A stretch of DNA of 64,000 nucleotides from Dromiciops gliroides (taxonomy: Eukaryota > Chordata > Mammalia > Microbiotheria > Microbiotheriidae), in NCBI RefSeq assembly GCF_019393635.1, contig NC_057861.1, positions 742,626,732 through 742,690,731 on the forward strand, written 5' to 3'. Both the position numbers and the translations under genes were made by a program. Shown in pieces: positions 1-11,228 of the stretch. Within the stretch, counting starts at the first letter, position 1; the number at the start of each line of letters is the position of its first letter. The notes beneath the pieces are model-generated. The model made no database searches and was not told where the DNA came from. It worked only from the letters and a program-made list of their open reading frames with translations.

Positions 1-1140
1 TTGAGCATCTTTTCACAAAATTTGTATTTCTTTCTTTGAAATTCATCTGTTCATCTTCTTTGATGAATGCGTCATTGGGGATTTGTGTATCTTACATTTG
101 TAGAACAGTTCTTTTTCATTTATATCTGTTGTGTTCTTTGCAAATATTTTTCCCAATCTGTTTTCTTTTAATTTTACAAAATATAGCTTTGTTTTGCAAA
201 ATTCTTGTATTTTTGTGTAATCAGAACCATGCTGCAGTTTCTTCCATTTGTTCTGTGAAAATGACATTGATCTTTAAAGTTGAGGCACATTTATTGTCCC
301 TTTTTCTTCTAGTCTTTAAATACTTAGATCTTTGATCCAGTAAGAATTTATTGTGGTGCATAATGTAAGTTAGCTTTCAAAACCCATTTTCCTCTTTGTA
401 GCTATTCAATTTTGTCAGCTCTTTTTTCTTGAATAGTGGTTCCTTTCCTGAAATTTTTCTCCTCTGGTTTTATCAAGCACTAACCTCATACACATTGACT
501 TGTATTTTTGGGTTCTCTGCTTCATTCTATTGGTCTCTTTTTCTACTCTTCTAGAATCAGGCAATTTTTATAATGATGCCTTACATGGAATTTTCTGAAA
601 TTATGTTGGGCAAGTGCCCTCCTTCTGCTTTTCTTTTTCAGGTGCTTCTTGATATTCTTGCCAATCTGCTTTTCCATATGAAATTGGTTATGATGATATG
701 ATTCTATAAGATTGGTCATTTTGTTGATAGTGCGTTAAATCTAAATTAACTTAGAAAATATAGTCATTTTAACCATGATTCTTGGAGCTAATCATGAACA
801 AAGTTAATAATCATGCACATTTATTTAATTCTTTCTTCATTTATGTGAGTCATTTTGAAATAGCTTTTGTATAGTTCTCTTATGCTTTATAAACCACTAT
901 CTCTTTCATGCCTCTTAGCATTTTTTAAGCTTATTTCTCATTCAGTTTGTCTTCATTCCTGATGGCTGTGCAAATTATTATGGTGCAAATTATTACAGCA
1001 CCAATGTTTTAGGGCTTGTATCTGACTCCTTTATTATAGATTTTCTTTTTGGTCGTTGATTATCTTAGATTTTCGAGGTCTAGAATCATGGTACTAGCAA
1101 ATAGAGATGTCTAACTTTGTCATCACCCATGCTTGTTCCT
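1..1140 (-). mobile_element. L1 LINE fragment, antisense to DENND6A
   Basis: This T-rich stretch reads like the reverse complement of the L1 second reading frame. Phrases in the same order as antisense mammalian L1 ORF2 occur along it: a polar 'ccatgctgcag' region, 'ttctattggtctct', 'tgccaatctg...tccatatgaa', and the late 'gcaaatagaga'. No long open frame survives, so it is an old, decayed copy. The left end lies outside the window. The assignment rests on remembered L1 consensus and not on a search. Confidence 0.55.
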
Positions 1141-1217
1141 TTTCAGAGGGTCCCAGATCTTGAGCCAGCAGCATGCTCGGAGGCCAATCTAGTCCCCCCT
1201 GCTCGTCCTATTTAGTT

Positions 1218-1378
1218 GGTTTTTTTTTTTTTTTTTTTGCGGGGCAGTGGGGGTTAAGTGACTTGCTCAGGGTCACACAGCTAGTAAGTGTCAAGTGTCT
1301 GAGGCCGGATTTGAACTCAGGTACTCCTGAATCCAGGGCCGGTGCTTTATCCACTGCGCCACCTAGCCACCCCCATCT
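1218..1378 (-). mobile_element. tRNA-derived marsupial SINE
   Basis: This is the first of about thirty copies of one family (WSINE1/MAR1-like; exact name uncertain). On its own strand the SINE starts ggggcagctaggtggcgcag. It carries an RNA polymerase III A box (tggcgcagtgg) and a B box (gttcaaatcc), a core with 'gtgaccctgggcaagtcac', and an A-rich tail. The polymerase III boxes mark a tRNA origin, and the tail fits L1-driven mobilisation. The target-site duplication tatttagtt flanks this copy at 1209-1217 and 1379-1387. Confidence 0.9.
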
Positions 1379-1387
1379 TATTTAGTT

Positions 1388-1780
1388 TTTATGAGAAGCT
1401 TAGCAAACACCAAGACAGACATTTTAGTGTACCCAGAAGACATGAGAGGATTGCGTTTGGCATAGATCTCCTGCTACGTGTTAAATTTAACACAGTAATA
1501 ACAAAACTGCTCTTCTTATCTGGAGGCTCTTCCAAAGTCCCTTCTCACCCGTGTTTTCTCATGTTCTGTTAACTCTGTGCCTTCTCATGTTGGTGACAGT
1601 CATTACTCACTGAATGGGCTTATTCCAGAGAGAAGTCATCCTTCGTCACAGAGAAGTAGAGTTACGCAAAACAAATCCACAAACAACACGTCTTTTTCCT
1701 TCTGCACATCTCACCCACCAAGAGGTGGGAGGCCTGTCTGTGGTCAGCCTGCCCTGCACATTGGCCAGAATCTGAGCTGC
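1388..1780. other. Intronic DNA, nothing recognised
   Basis: I see no exon, RNA gene or clear repeat here. Short open frames exist but have no recognisable protein features. Confidence 0.5.
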
Positions 1781-2035
1781 TTCTCCATTTTGTTATCGGG
1801 GCCATTGTGTGCATTGTGAGAATCCTCCTGGTTCTGCTCACTTCACTGCACCTTTATCTGTACCAATTTTCCCAGGTTTCTGCAAAGCCATCATGTTCTG
1901 TCACAAACCTTAACCATGATAGGTTCAGCCATTCCAGGCCCTCTTGCCCACTGCATTTCCACTGCTTTGCTACAACACAAAGTTCTGTGATAAATTTTTT
2001 TTTGTTATTGGCTTTTTAAAAACATCTGAGTATTT
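1780..2035 (-). mobile_element. Old L1 3'-end fragment, antisense
   Basis: The run 'ttctgctcacttcact' followed by 'ccaggtttctgcaaagccatca' resembles the antisense 3' part of marsupial L1 elements. The fragment is diverged and the boundaries are approximate. Confidence 0.4.
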
Positions 2036-2059
2036 TCCCACTGCCTTTCACCTTTTTGG

Positions 2060-2215
2060 GGAAATGTCTAGTGATAGTATCACTTTGCCTCATTTTTTCA
2101 GATGAGGAAAGTGAGGCTCTTAGAGAAGACGTGACTTTGCCTAAGGTTACACAGGCAGTTTTAGAGATAAGATTTGGACTGAGGTACTCGGACTTCAGAG
2201 ACAATTCTCACTCTG
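2060..2215 (-). mobile_element. Old MIR-type SINE fragment
   Basis: It contains 'cagatgaggaaagtgaggct', a diverged 'gtgactttgcctaaggttac' core and a 'ggactgaggtactc' box, all in MIR order on the - strand. It is much more diverged than the young SINEs. Confidence 0.5.
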
Positions 2216-2255
2216 CCTCTTTCTATTGCTAAGATTCCTAAAAGTATGTCCAATA

Positions 2256-2378
2256 GTACTGGTAATAGCAGACACTGGTGTTTTATTAGCTGTGGCCCTT
2301 ATTAGCTGTGTAATCCTGGGCAAATCACTTAACCTATCTCCGCCTTAGTTTTCTCATCTCTAAAATGGGACTAATAAT
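2256..2378 (+). mobile_element. MIR-type SINE, 5' half (split by LTR element A)
   Basis: The order 'agctgtgtaatcctgggcaa', 'cttaacctatctccgcc', 'ctcatctctaaaatggga' is that of a MIR. The sequence breaks off at 'ctaataat', exactly where the LTR element begins. It resumes after 6091 with 'taataatagcagcatc' and 'gctttgcattcctg', so the LTR element inserted into this older SINE. Confidence 0.55.
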
Positions 2379-2736
2379 TGTTAAGGGTTAAAATTCTAGC
2401 TAAACTGTCTAAAATATCTAATGAGTGGTCGCCAATAAATTATAAGCTTTAGCAAGAGTTAGACTTTTAAACATTTATTAAGGAGAATAAGAATTTGGTA
2501 AAGAGAGAGAGAAAGGCCTAGATTCCTATCTATTAAAGGGAGAGCACATTTCTAGCTCCCTTCTCCGCCAGCGTCCTCAGGAAAAAGAGCGAGACTGAGC
2601 GCCAGTCTCTTCCTTCCTCCTCCCACTAGCCCGCGTCACTTCCTGACTCCTGGTCTTGCCCTCAAAGACCTTCCCTTCATGGGCAAAACTCTTCTACAGT
2701 AAGTATCCAGCAGGTGGCGTTATTCCAATCGTTACA
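2379..2736 (-). repeat. 3' LTR of copy A
   Basis: On the element strand it starts TGTAACGATTGG and ends CCCTTAACA. It contains an AATAAA poly(A) signal near the 'ccttaataaatg' stretch and a CTCF-like site near its start. It is almost identical to the partner LTR at 5734-6091. Confidence 0.92.
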
Positions 2737-2748
2737 GTCCCCCCTGTT
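2737..2748 (-). other. Polypurine tract of copy A
   Basis: On the element strand, ACAGGGGGGAC abuts the 3' LTR start TGTAACG. This is the usual place for the plus-strand primer of an LTR element. The same tract sits in copy B at about 11602-11613. Confidence 0.75.
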
Positions 2749-4722
2749 GTTCCTCAAGAAACAAAATGTTTCCTTGACGGAACAGTAAAAGGAATATAAT
2801 AACTATTGCTAACTAATAATATGTGAACAACAATATAGAAAAGGAAGAGAGGAAAGTTTTGTCCAGAGGGGCGATTTTTTTTTTTGTCCTCATGAACCGA
2901 CGCTTTGACATTAGTCTTGCAAAGGGAGGGCCTCTGCAGAGAATACATATTACAGATGGTGTATATTATAACAGAAAGAGAAAAAAAAACAACAAAAACA
3001 ACAAATCAAAACTGTTCATTTAAAGTCTCTGAAAGTCTTTTCTCAGATGTCCTCTAGGTGTAGTCGTAGAATGGAAGTCTTTTCAGGGGTTGATGTGTGG
3101 ATGCTGGTAATCAGCCAGGAAAATTTCCTACAAAATTGAGCTTAACACAACTTTAAAATAGCTTTGTCAATAATCAAATCAAACAATGAAAGTTCTCAAA
3201 AACATGTCTAAGGGAATTCAGAATCTTAGTTGTTACACATGAAACATATAATAAAACAAAAATTGAAACATTCTTTAAAATTATAATATTACTATAGTCC
3301 CCCCCTTATGGAGGGTAATTGAGAAGACAATTGTTGCAATATTAATTATTAAAAATAATTTTTATCTTTGTTTCATCACTTTTTGCATCATCTGCCTAAT
3401 TATCCTCATGCCATTATGAGAAATTTTTAAATCTAATATAATTAGTAACAGATGTCAAGGCCAAATTCAACACTGTTATTTATCATGACACCTGAGATAA
3501 TTATGGGGGTTACCATAAAAGAACAAAGAAATGATGGGATATGAGCATTCCCACACTTGAGCAATATGTACTGCCCATGCAGTATGCCAGGCTTAAAATA
3601 GGTGGATGGAATATATGTCCATGCCACCGAACATATTGGAAGAAACTGAGTCAGACTTAATCAGATCCATGGGATTAAGATGTCCATGGCATCAGGCATA
3701 TAGGAGGGAGCATAGAAGCCAGGTGTAGAAGTGAGATGGGTGGGATGAATACTTCCAGCCATCTGTACAATATTGTGGGGAAAAATAAAATAAAATATTA
3801 AACCAAGAGAATCCAACCTCAACATTTGTCAAAAGCCGTTCCCTCGGCCATACCTTGACTTCATGCATGTCTCCCCTCATGTGACAGTTCAGTGTCTGCT
3901 CTTTGCATGTATTCCTCTTGTGATTGGATGGCATCTTGGCCAACTGGCATCTGATAACTCAGAATAAAGGCAATTAATGTCTTAAATGATAAGTTCCCAT
4001 AATCCAAGTCTCATATGGATTTAAAAATTGAGGATAATAAATGATTGTAAAAAATGTGAATACATCTTGACTCAGAACACAATATATAATTATGCAACAA
4101 TTTCAAATAATACCCCTTTTTTGTACTTAGTATACAATTACTTTTGTGAAAAATCAGAACATATTTAAATACAAGTTAAAGCACAACAGAATCTCAAAGA
4201 AAACTTTTTTTAAAAAAAGAAAACTTTTACAAATGTTCCCCTCTTTTTTTTTTTTTTGGAATATGCTTATCAAAAATAATACTTCTAGAATCAATTTACA
4301 CTTGCCATGGCAACCAATTTGCCAGGGAAATGCTTTGAAGAGTTTGATCAAATAATCAGTTGAGAAAAAATAACAAAAACAAACTCAGAACATGGGAGCA
4401 CAATACTCCTAGAATTAACATTGTATTATAAAATCAAAACCATCTTGCAATTTTTAAAAATTAGATAAATGTATAGAAGAAAATACACATGGAACAATAA
4501 AAGACAGTGAAATTCAAACTAAGGAAATCTAAATGAGCATGAACTTAATATTAATGAGTATTATGAAATATAAACTTGATCACATGACTATAAAAAACTT
4601 TTACAAATATTCTCCTTGTTTTAGAAACTAAGTATAAGACACAATCTCAAAAGCATGAAAATCTCTATGAAAATAAACCCATACCATTAATTTCAAAATG
4701 TATATGTAATGGCATAGAAATC

Positions 4723-5622
4723 CTATGCAACCTCTGAACTGACATTAATACTCTGAGTAAAGTTAGAACACTTTTGATTCCGATATCTAAAATCCCCAAT
4801 ACTCATATCAATACCTTGCTGCTTACTTCCACATTTCTGTAAAATATATACCCTCTCATGGCAAAAGAAGCGGAGTCTTGAACTATGTTGATTGTCATTC
4901 TTATTCAGCTTAAGTTTTTCTTCTTTAACCCCTCTATATTGTCTGTCAGTCTTTTCACCATACAAATGCTTTATAAGATTACTAATTAAAGACAAAAGCA
5001 GGTTAGCAAAATTATGAACAAAACAAGCATATCTGGAATTTAAAGGGTTTTCTAAGGTTGTCTCAGAAGCACAGCCAGGCTGGGGAAGGGCTGAGCCTGA
5101 AGCTACAAATGTAGTTACAGAAAGTTGAGCTTGCGCATCAGATCTCTGGACTTCCCAGGCAGGGGAAGCAATGGGCTTGGCCATAGGAGGAGTAGAGGGT
5201 GGGGTCTGGAGAGGAGGGGAGGGACCAGAGCAATTTGAATCAGACTTGATTTTGAACTCAGGCCTGGATTCCTCTTCCCCCACTTTGCCTCCAGGTGCTA
5301 GGGGATTAAAAGCTTCTAGAGGGTGGGTCATTGCCTCCAGGCATGCAAAATTAGAGCAACAATTAGTGTTAGAACTGGGAAAAGCTGCGGGAATCTCTTC
5401 AGGTTTCTCTGAAAAAGCATGGTTGGGAGAGGGGGAGATATTTCCTTGTGTGAGTAAGTTGCTGGCTCTTTTAACAAAAATAAAAAGAAAAATAGAAAAT
5501 CCACAAAAACAAAGCATTAACATGATCTTACCTCCCATTTGTCTGGTTAAACAGACTAAAATAAAAAATAGGGTAATTAGGGAGTTTAAAAGGTCCATTT
5601 GAAAAAATTTAAAGGGAAACAC
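4723..5622 (-). mobile_element. Reading frame inside LTR copy A (unknown protein)
   Basis: A reading frame of about 300 codons lies just downstream of the 5' LTR and primer site, where gag normally sits. The predicted product begins with two hydrophobic stretches, the second (MLMLCFCGFSIFLFIF) likely membrane-spanning. A proline- and serine-rich middle follows (PLQTPPSTPPMAKPIASPAW), then a Lys-rich C-terminal third. I see no major homology region, zinc knuckle, protease or polymerase motif. Copy B has the matching frame at 13600-14481. It may be a divergent or leftover gag/env piece, or a family-specific protein. I do not recognise it. Confidence 0.5.
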
Positions 5623-5713
5623 AGCCAGTAAACCAGTACTTAGCAGTTAAAGGGAGAGGGAGGGGAAATTTCTTACCCAACCAGAAGATCAGAAGAAGAC
5701 TGAGGGTTAGCTT

Positions 5714-5731
5714 ATCCCTTCGTGGTCGCCA
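5714..5731 (-). other. Primer-binding site of copy A, tRNA-Arg(TCG) type
   Basis: On the element strand, TGGCGACCACGAAGGGAT lies two bases inside the 5' LTR. It is complementary to the 3' end of vertebrate tRNA-Arg(TCG), which ends ATCCCTTCGTGGTCG plus CCA. The match is over all 18 bases, from memory of that tRNA. Confidence 0.75.
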
Positions 5732-5733
5732 TC

Positions 5734-6091
5734 TGTTAAGGGTTAAAATTCTAGCTAAACTGTCTAAAATATCTAATGAGTGGTCACCAATAAATTATAA
5801 GCTTTAGCAAGAGTTAGACTTTTAAGCATTTATTAAGGAGAATAAGAATTTGGTAAAGAGAGAGAGAAAGGCCTAGATTCCTATCTATTAAAGGGAGAGC
5901 ACATTTCTAGCTCCCTTCTCCGCCAGCGTCCTCAGGAAAAAGAGCGAGACTGAGCGCCAGTCTCTTCCTTCCTCCTCCCACTAGCCCGCGTCACTTCCTG
6001 ACTCCTGGTCTTGCCCTCAAAGACCTTCCCTTCATGGGCAAAACTCTTCTACAGTAAGTATCCAGCAGGTGGCATTATTCCAATCGTTACA
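5734..6091 (-). repeat. 5' LTR of copy A
   Basis: It has the same length and ends as the LTR at 2379-2736. It is followed at 6092 by the host MIR sequence resumed after the insertion. Confidence 0.92.
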
Positions 6092-6180
6092 TAATAATAG
6101 CAGCATCTAACTTCTAGTGATTGCTTTGCATTCCTGAAAAGTATCATATAAATTCTAGTGATTATTGTTGTGGTGGTTAG
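6092..6180 (+). mobile_element. MIR-type SINE, 3' half
   Basis: This continues the MIR interrupted at 2378: 'taataatagcagcatc' and then 'gctttgcattcctgaaaag', where MIR relatives have the 'gctttgcaaaccttaaag' tail. Confidence 0.45.
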
Positions 6181-6267
6181 TATTTCTCTGTTGTATATAA
6201 GATTAACTCATGGTTTTAAATATTTTAATAATTTTTTTATGAAAGAGCCTTCTATTGCAGTTTAATT

Positions 6268-6425
6268 TTTTTTCTTTTCTTTTTTTTTTTAATGGAGCAA
6301 TGGGGTTAAGTGACTTGCCCAGGGTCACACAGCCAGTAAGTGTCAAGTGTCTGAGGCCGGATTTGAACTCAGGAACTCCTGAATCCAGGGCCAGTGCTTT
6401 ATCCACTGCGCCACCTAGCTGCCCC
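6268..6425 (-). mobile_element. tRNA-derived SINE
   Basis: Full-length copy. Target duplication agtttaatt at 6259-6267 and 6426-6434. Confidence 0.9.
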
Positions 6426-6504
6426 AGTTTAATTCTTTTTTAAACATTAAAGTTCTACTTTGATATCTCTTTTCAACATGGAGCCGATTGAATTTTTGGA
6501 GACT

Positions 6505-6650
6505 TTTTTTTTTTTTTGGCAGGGCAATGAGGGTCAAATGACTTTCCCAGGGTCGCACAGCTAGTGTCAAGTGTCTGAGGCCGAATTTCAAGTCATGTCC
6601 TCCTGAATCCAGGGCCGGTGCTTTATCCACTGTGCCACCTAGCTGTCCCC
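6505..6650 (-). mobile_element. tRNA-derived SINE
   Basis: This copy is about 80 bp from the previous one and in the same orientation. Target duplication tggagact at 6497-6504 and 6651-6658. Its core has diverged more ('gcacagctagtgtcaag'). Confidence 0.88.
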
Positions 6651-7084
6651 TGGAGACTCTTACTGTACTGCACACGTTGGCAAGTTCTACCATGTTGGAA
6701 AGGCCTGTCCTGGTGACTTGCCCTGATAACCTTCTCAGCTATAAACGGAGAAGTTAATTTCCAGTAGGCACCACCTTGTAATTAAGTAATGCAGGCAGAG
6801 TAGTGAGAAGAGTGGCAGAGAATGCTAAGAACCACAGAGTTGTAGACCATCTACAGATTGTAATTTAATTGTGGAGATGCTGAGTGTGAGATTCTTGGCC
6901 AGTGACTGAGTCAGAGACATGGATCACAACAGTATGGATGTTGTTGTATAAAGTAAATGAGAGGATAAAAGGCAGCTGCAGCTAAACGGAAGAATGTTTC
7001 ACAAGTCATCCATAGAGAGTAAATAAAAAAGAAGCCGTGGAGTTTTTTTTTTTTCATTTGTGCCCCAGTGCAACAAGAGACAAT

Positions 7085-7310
7085 ATCTGATGGGACATTT
7101 GTTACTTTTGCCTTACAGTAGTGCTCATGGTGAGGATAAACAAAAAGACTGCAGTGAATAGAATTGTTTGCACCAACATCTATAGCTGAAGATAAGGAGA
7201 TTGAGAAATTCTACAAAAGAACTTGCTAGGATTCTCCAAATTAAATCAACATAAACTCTGTTCAGATACTTAGAGACTTTACTGTAAAGGTGGATATAGG
7301 AGTGTGTGGC
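7085..7310 (+). mobile_element. RTE/BovB-type LINE endonuclease fragment
   Basis: Translated pieces resemble the RTE-family endonuclease. APTSIAEDKEIEKFY corresponds to the family's YAPT...EEEIEEFY stretch. A later LRDFTVKVDIG corresponds to the (G)D(F/W)NAKVG motif. The pieces lie in the right order about 75 bp apart, but in broken frames. This is an old, dead copy. Neighbouring sequence up to 9.5 kb may belong to the same element but is too diverged to call. Confidence 0.45.
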
Positions 7311-7759
7311 TTATGGTTGTGAGAATCAGGGTGCCACCCCCTGCTGAGAAAGACATTGTGAGAATCAGGGTGATGCCCCCCTTAGGAGAAAACATGTGAC
7401 TAGCATCCGGAAGCTTCATGGTGTCCAGAAGTCACCTCTATTCATAGACCCAAATAGACCCAAAGCTCTTATGCAGAAACCTTTTACCTGTGTATCTGAG
7501 TACCTTCCTCAAGAAGAGAGTTGGAAGTAAGGTGAATGCTGAAAGTTTTTTAAAAAATGAAAATGACATTTTCTGCAGAGGAAATAACTGTACACCAACA
7601 TGGAGTCAATTTGTAGAGGAAAAATCAAACCAAAGTTAGAAGCAAACAAGATGCGAAGATAATAGGCAACTAAAATCGCTTCACTTCTCCTATTCTAGTT
7701 CCTGAAAATGGGAAATGGATAAAGCAATTGAAATTATTAAGGAACATTGCCATTTCTTA

Positions 7760-7950
7760 GGATCCTAGACTGAGAACTGGGAGAGAGCTTAGTGATTGAG
7801 TTTAAAGTCCTTATGTTCTAGATGAAGGACAGAGACCCCTCAGAGAGGTTAGGGGGTTTGTCCAGGGTCACACAGCTCACAAGTACCAGAGGTGGGATTC
7901 TAACCCAGGTATTGCTGACTCTGAGCCAAGGATTCCATGTTTTACATCAT
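7760..7950 (-). mobile_element. Old MIR-type SINE
   Basis: It contains 'ggtcacacagctcacaag', 'tgggattctaacccagg' and a 'tgactctgagccaagg' box, in MIR order but strongly diverged. Confidence 0.5.
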
Positions 7951-9545
7951 ACTGCTTTTCCTTTGGAAGTTTAACTGATGTGAAGCAATTGTCCAATGAA
8001 GTGGTCAGAAGGATCTAGAAACTGCCTTAGTAATGGTAAAACTCCCAAAGAAGAGATAATGAAACATACCTCTTTCTTCACAGCAGAAAAATGGGAGGAG
8101 GATTTCTAGGCCAGAACCTTGTATATCTGTCAAACAAGGTTTCTGTTACTAGGTGCTTTTGCTCAGTTGTTTTTCTTTGTCACAAGTTGGGGGTGGGAGA
8201 GATAATTGACATGACAAAAGACATCAATAAGAAACATTAGGTTTTTTGTTTTTTTTAAAGAAACTACTTTGGCCAAAAAACACTTGTTCTCCCGGCTAAG
8301 TTGAGACACATAGTAGTCAACCATATACTCTTTTGAAAAACTGTACAGGAAAATGGAGCAAAGTTGGGATCGATCTTACCTCAAAGCCAAGTATCAATGG
8401 AACGAAAATGAGTTTGCAGAACCTTTGGTGTGAGGCCCAGTTAATCCAGATCATCTCTTTATCTTCTTAAATGATATGATGTCAAATCAGCATTTTAAAG
8501 ATATAATTGAAAGGAAAACAGGTGAAAAGTAGGGAAGTCCTGGCCTTTTTATCAGTAGCAGTTTCCTTTGTCAGCAGTTGAATAGTCACATTTGAACCCT
8601 AACATTACAATTCCAGAATGCTACATGAGGAAGTAGAAATGTCCCTCCCCAAAGGACATGGAGGGGGGAGGAGCAGCTGAAACATGCCAGATGGGCACAA
8701 GGAAATCCAAGTTGGAGATGACACACCCTTGAGTGTCCTTCGAGGTCATCCAGGAATTGGTTCTCATTGTACCTGAAGGGAGAGCTTCAGAAATGCATGG
8801 AAGAAAATGAAGGGAGCTGTTATGACCACAAAGAAGTGATGGAGAATACGTGGACAACTGCCAGTCCACAAAATCTTCAGAAGAATGAACCACTCATGTT
8901 CTGAGTGAGTTGCTTCTGCATGTGGACGCCTCTCATTTTTAGAATTGTCTAGTGGAGTGAAAGGTGCAGAGAAGACAGGATCTCAATCTGGTTATTGTTT
9001 GGCTGTTAAAGAAAAAGGGGGTTATCATTAGGCGGAATAAAGTGCCGCTGTACAGGCTGTCGTCTGGCAAGGTTAAGATCCTGCATGATTCCTTAATAGG
9101 TACAGCAACAGAGGCAGCTTTGGGTTGTCCTCTGATCATCAGCCCTGGGTAAGTCATGAAGCAGAGGCCTGGATGTTCGCTAGGGGCGTCCTCTGGCATG
9201 GAGAATGTTCAGGGCAGGGTCAGGATGGGGGAATGACATCCTTTGGATGCCCCTCTTTGTGGATGATGTCATCCTGAGAGCTGCTAAATGAGACTCATAA
9301 CCACTTGTCGCCACCTCAGAGTTCACACAAGGAAACTCAAGTGAATGAAACTCTTGTCCAGACTTAGATGTGCACCTAGGTGGACAGCACTTGAAGTGGG
9401 TCTACTAGTGCAATTAGCCTCAGCAGACATTGCAGAGACCCTGAGCAGGGTCCACAAGGAGAGAGTAGATTGGATAACATTTGGGTAATTCTACAATGTT
9501 TTTAATGACCCCAAACTTTTTCACATTAAACATATTTCTGTATTA
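7951..9545. other. Intronic DNA, no exon recognised
   Basis: I looked for the missing DENND6A exon that should precede 16152 (encoding [20 protein letters not shown] in human) and did not find it. A possible reverse-transcriptase-like FVDDVIL at about 9253-9275 hints at more RTE debris, but the support is weak. Confidence 0.4.
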
Positions 9546-9798
9546 ATCATGCTGTGAAAGAAGAATCAGAACAAAAGGGAAAAACCTCAAAAAAAAACCC
9601 AAAACAAAAACAAGTAGAAACAGTCCGGTTCAATCTGCATTCAGATTCCAAATGGTTTTTTTTCTGGATGTGGAAAACATTTTCTATCATGAGTTCTTTG
9701 GAATTATCTTGGATCATTGTATTGCTGAGAAGATCCAAACTATTTAAAAACAAATATTCATCTTGTTTGTCTTGGCATTTTTCTGGGATGTTCTATTA

Positions 9799-9951
9799 TT
9801 GTTTTGTTTTTTGTTTTTTGGGGGGGCAATGAGGGTTAAGTGACTTGCCCACAGTCACACAGCTTGTGTCAAGTGTTTGAGGTGAGATTTGAACTCAGGT
9901 CCTCCTGAATCCAGGGCACATGCTGTATCCTCTGCACCACCTAGCTGCCCC
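9799..9951 (-). mobile_element. tRNA-derived SINE
   Basis: Target duplication ggatgttctatta (13 bp, perfect) at 9786-9798 and 9952-9964. Confidence 0.92.
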
Positions 9952-9964
9952 GGATGTTCTATTA

Positions 9965-10440
9965 CTGTGAATTAAGAGGACATCAGTCTCTGAAGCTGTA
10001 TGAGGGAATATGGGAATCATAGAATTGAATGCTGTTTGGGGCATTTTGGATTTGAGATGCCTACAGGAATTCCAGTTCAAAATGTCCAACAGGTGGGTGG
10101 TGATCGGAGACCAGAGCTCAGAAGTGTATTAGGATGCGTATTTGGGTGTTGTCTACATAGACATGAAAATTAAACCCATGCTGGTGAGGTTGCCAACTGA
10201 GACACGGATTAGAGCTCTGAGGTACACTTCAACCAAAGGGTGTGATTTTGGTGATGGTCTGGGAAAGGAGAAGTGGTCAGACAGGTAGGAGGAAAACACA
10301 AAGTAGTATGGTGATCACGTAGAGCGGAAAGAATATGCAGGAGCAGAGAAGGACGACTCATAGTGTCAGTGTCCATGCTGCAGAAAAGACAAAAAGGAAA
10401 AAACCAAAAAAGACCTTTGGATTTGAAAAAAATGTTCATT
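9965..10440. other. Intronic DNA, nothing recognised
   Basis: Short open frames only, with no repeat or exon that I can name. Confidence 0.4.
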
Positions 10441-10859
10441 AAACATTTTATTATTGAAACTAATCGACATTAACATTTCAATACGCACACAGAAATTTTA
10501 AGAGAGGGTTGTCTACGAAACTGCAGTTTTTGTTTGTGCAGTGTTTTTTCCTGCCGTGTGCACATTTTTGGTACAATTTAAATTTCACATGGTTGTTTCA
10601 CAGTCCGACTGTGTCCTCTGTGTCCTCTCTGGACTTCCTTCTGCTCTCCTGTTTATTTTTCTGTCATACATTGACGCCCTTTTCTTTCTCTTCTTCCTTT
10701 TTGTGGTATATTTCATAAAGGATAGTTGTTGTTTTCTTGTCGATAGGGTTTTTGCTATTGATTGTGTTCTTGGTATTCAACCGCTCTCGTAGTCCACTTA
10801 TTAATCTTACTTGCTTGTGATAGATGATTTTGTGGATGCACTACTTTATTCTATTTGAA

Positions 10860-11228
10860 TATTTTATTGAATACTTTCCCATTGGTATCCATTAACAACA
10901 CCAGGTTTTAGTCTTTTTTTCAGCTTTTCTTTTCATTTTAGAGCTCAAAATGACATTAACTTCAAAGAAACAAGTAGCCTTTCATATTTCTCTATAATTA
11001 AAAAAGTCTCTACAGATAGGGTTTGCTTGTTTTCTAAAATTTTGCTGATGTTCTGTGAAATCATCTGTATTTTTCCAGAGTAACTCTTTAATTGCTAGAC
11101 TAATTTTTTCCTTTTAAGATTGATCTGTTAGGTTATCTACTCTTTTTTTTTTTGGTCGTTGTTTATTTTAGTATTTCATGCTTCTGGAGATAATCATTCC
11201 TTTAGTTTGGATTCTTGGATTTATTAGT
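10860..11228 (-). mobile_element. L1 fragment, antisense, left of LTR copy B
   Basis: This is T-rich antisense L1-like sequence that continues to the right of the LTR element at 14988. The T-rich 10440-10860 stretch may belong to it, but I cannot match it. Confidence 0.4.

Larger units (their letters stand above)
2379..6091 (-). mobile_element. LTR retroelement (ERV-like) copy A, 3.7 kb, non-autonomous
   Basis: An endogenous-retrovirus-like fossil lies antisense in the DENND6A intron. Two 358-bp LTRs at 2379-2736 and 5734-6091 begin TG and end CA on the element's strand. A primer-binding site lies just inside the 5' LTR and a polypurine tract just inside the 3' LTR. The same taat flanks both ends, which suggests a 4-bp target duplication; a longer taataat match is partly due to the repeated flank. 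The LTRs differ at only about three positions by eye, so insertion is probably a few million years old or less. The interior is under 3 kb. It holds one sizeable reading frame and nothing recognisable as pol or env, so the copy is defective and depended on other elements. Confidence 0.9.

Noticed and set aside
5171-5602. 143-codon + strand frame, repeated at 14054-14545
   Set aside because: It is the opposite strand of the LTR elements' own frame and is kept only because that region is shared between the copies.
9200-9290. Reverse-transcriptase-like FVDDVIL
   Set aside because: A single short motif, with surroundings too diverged to align with RTE. Noted only as possible debris.
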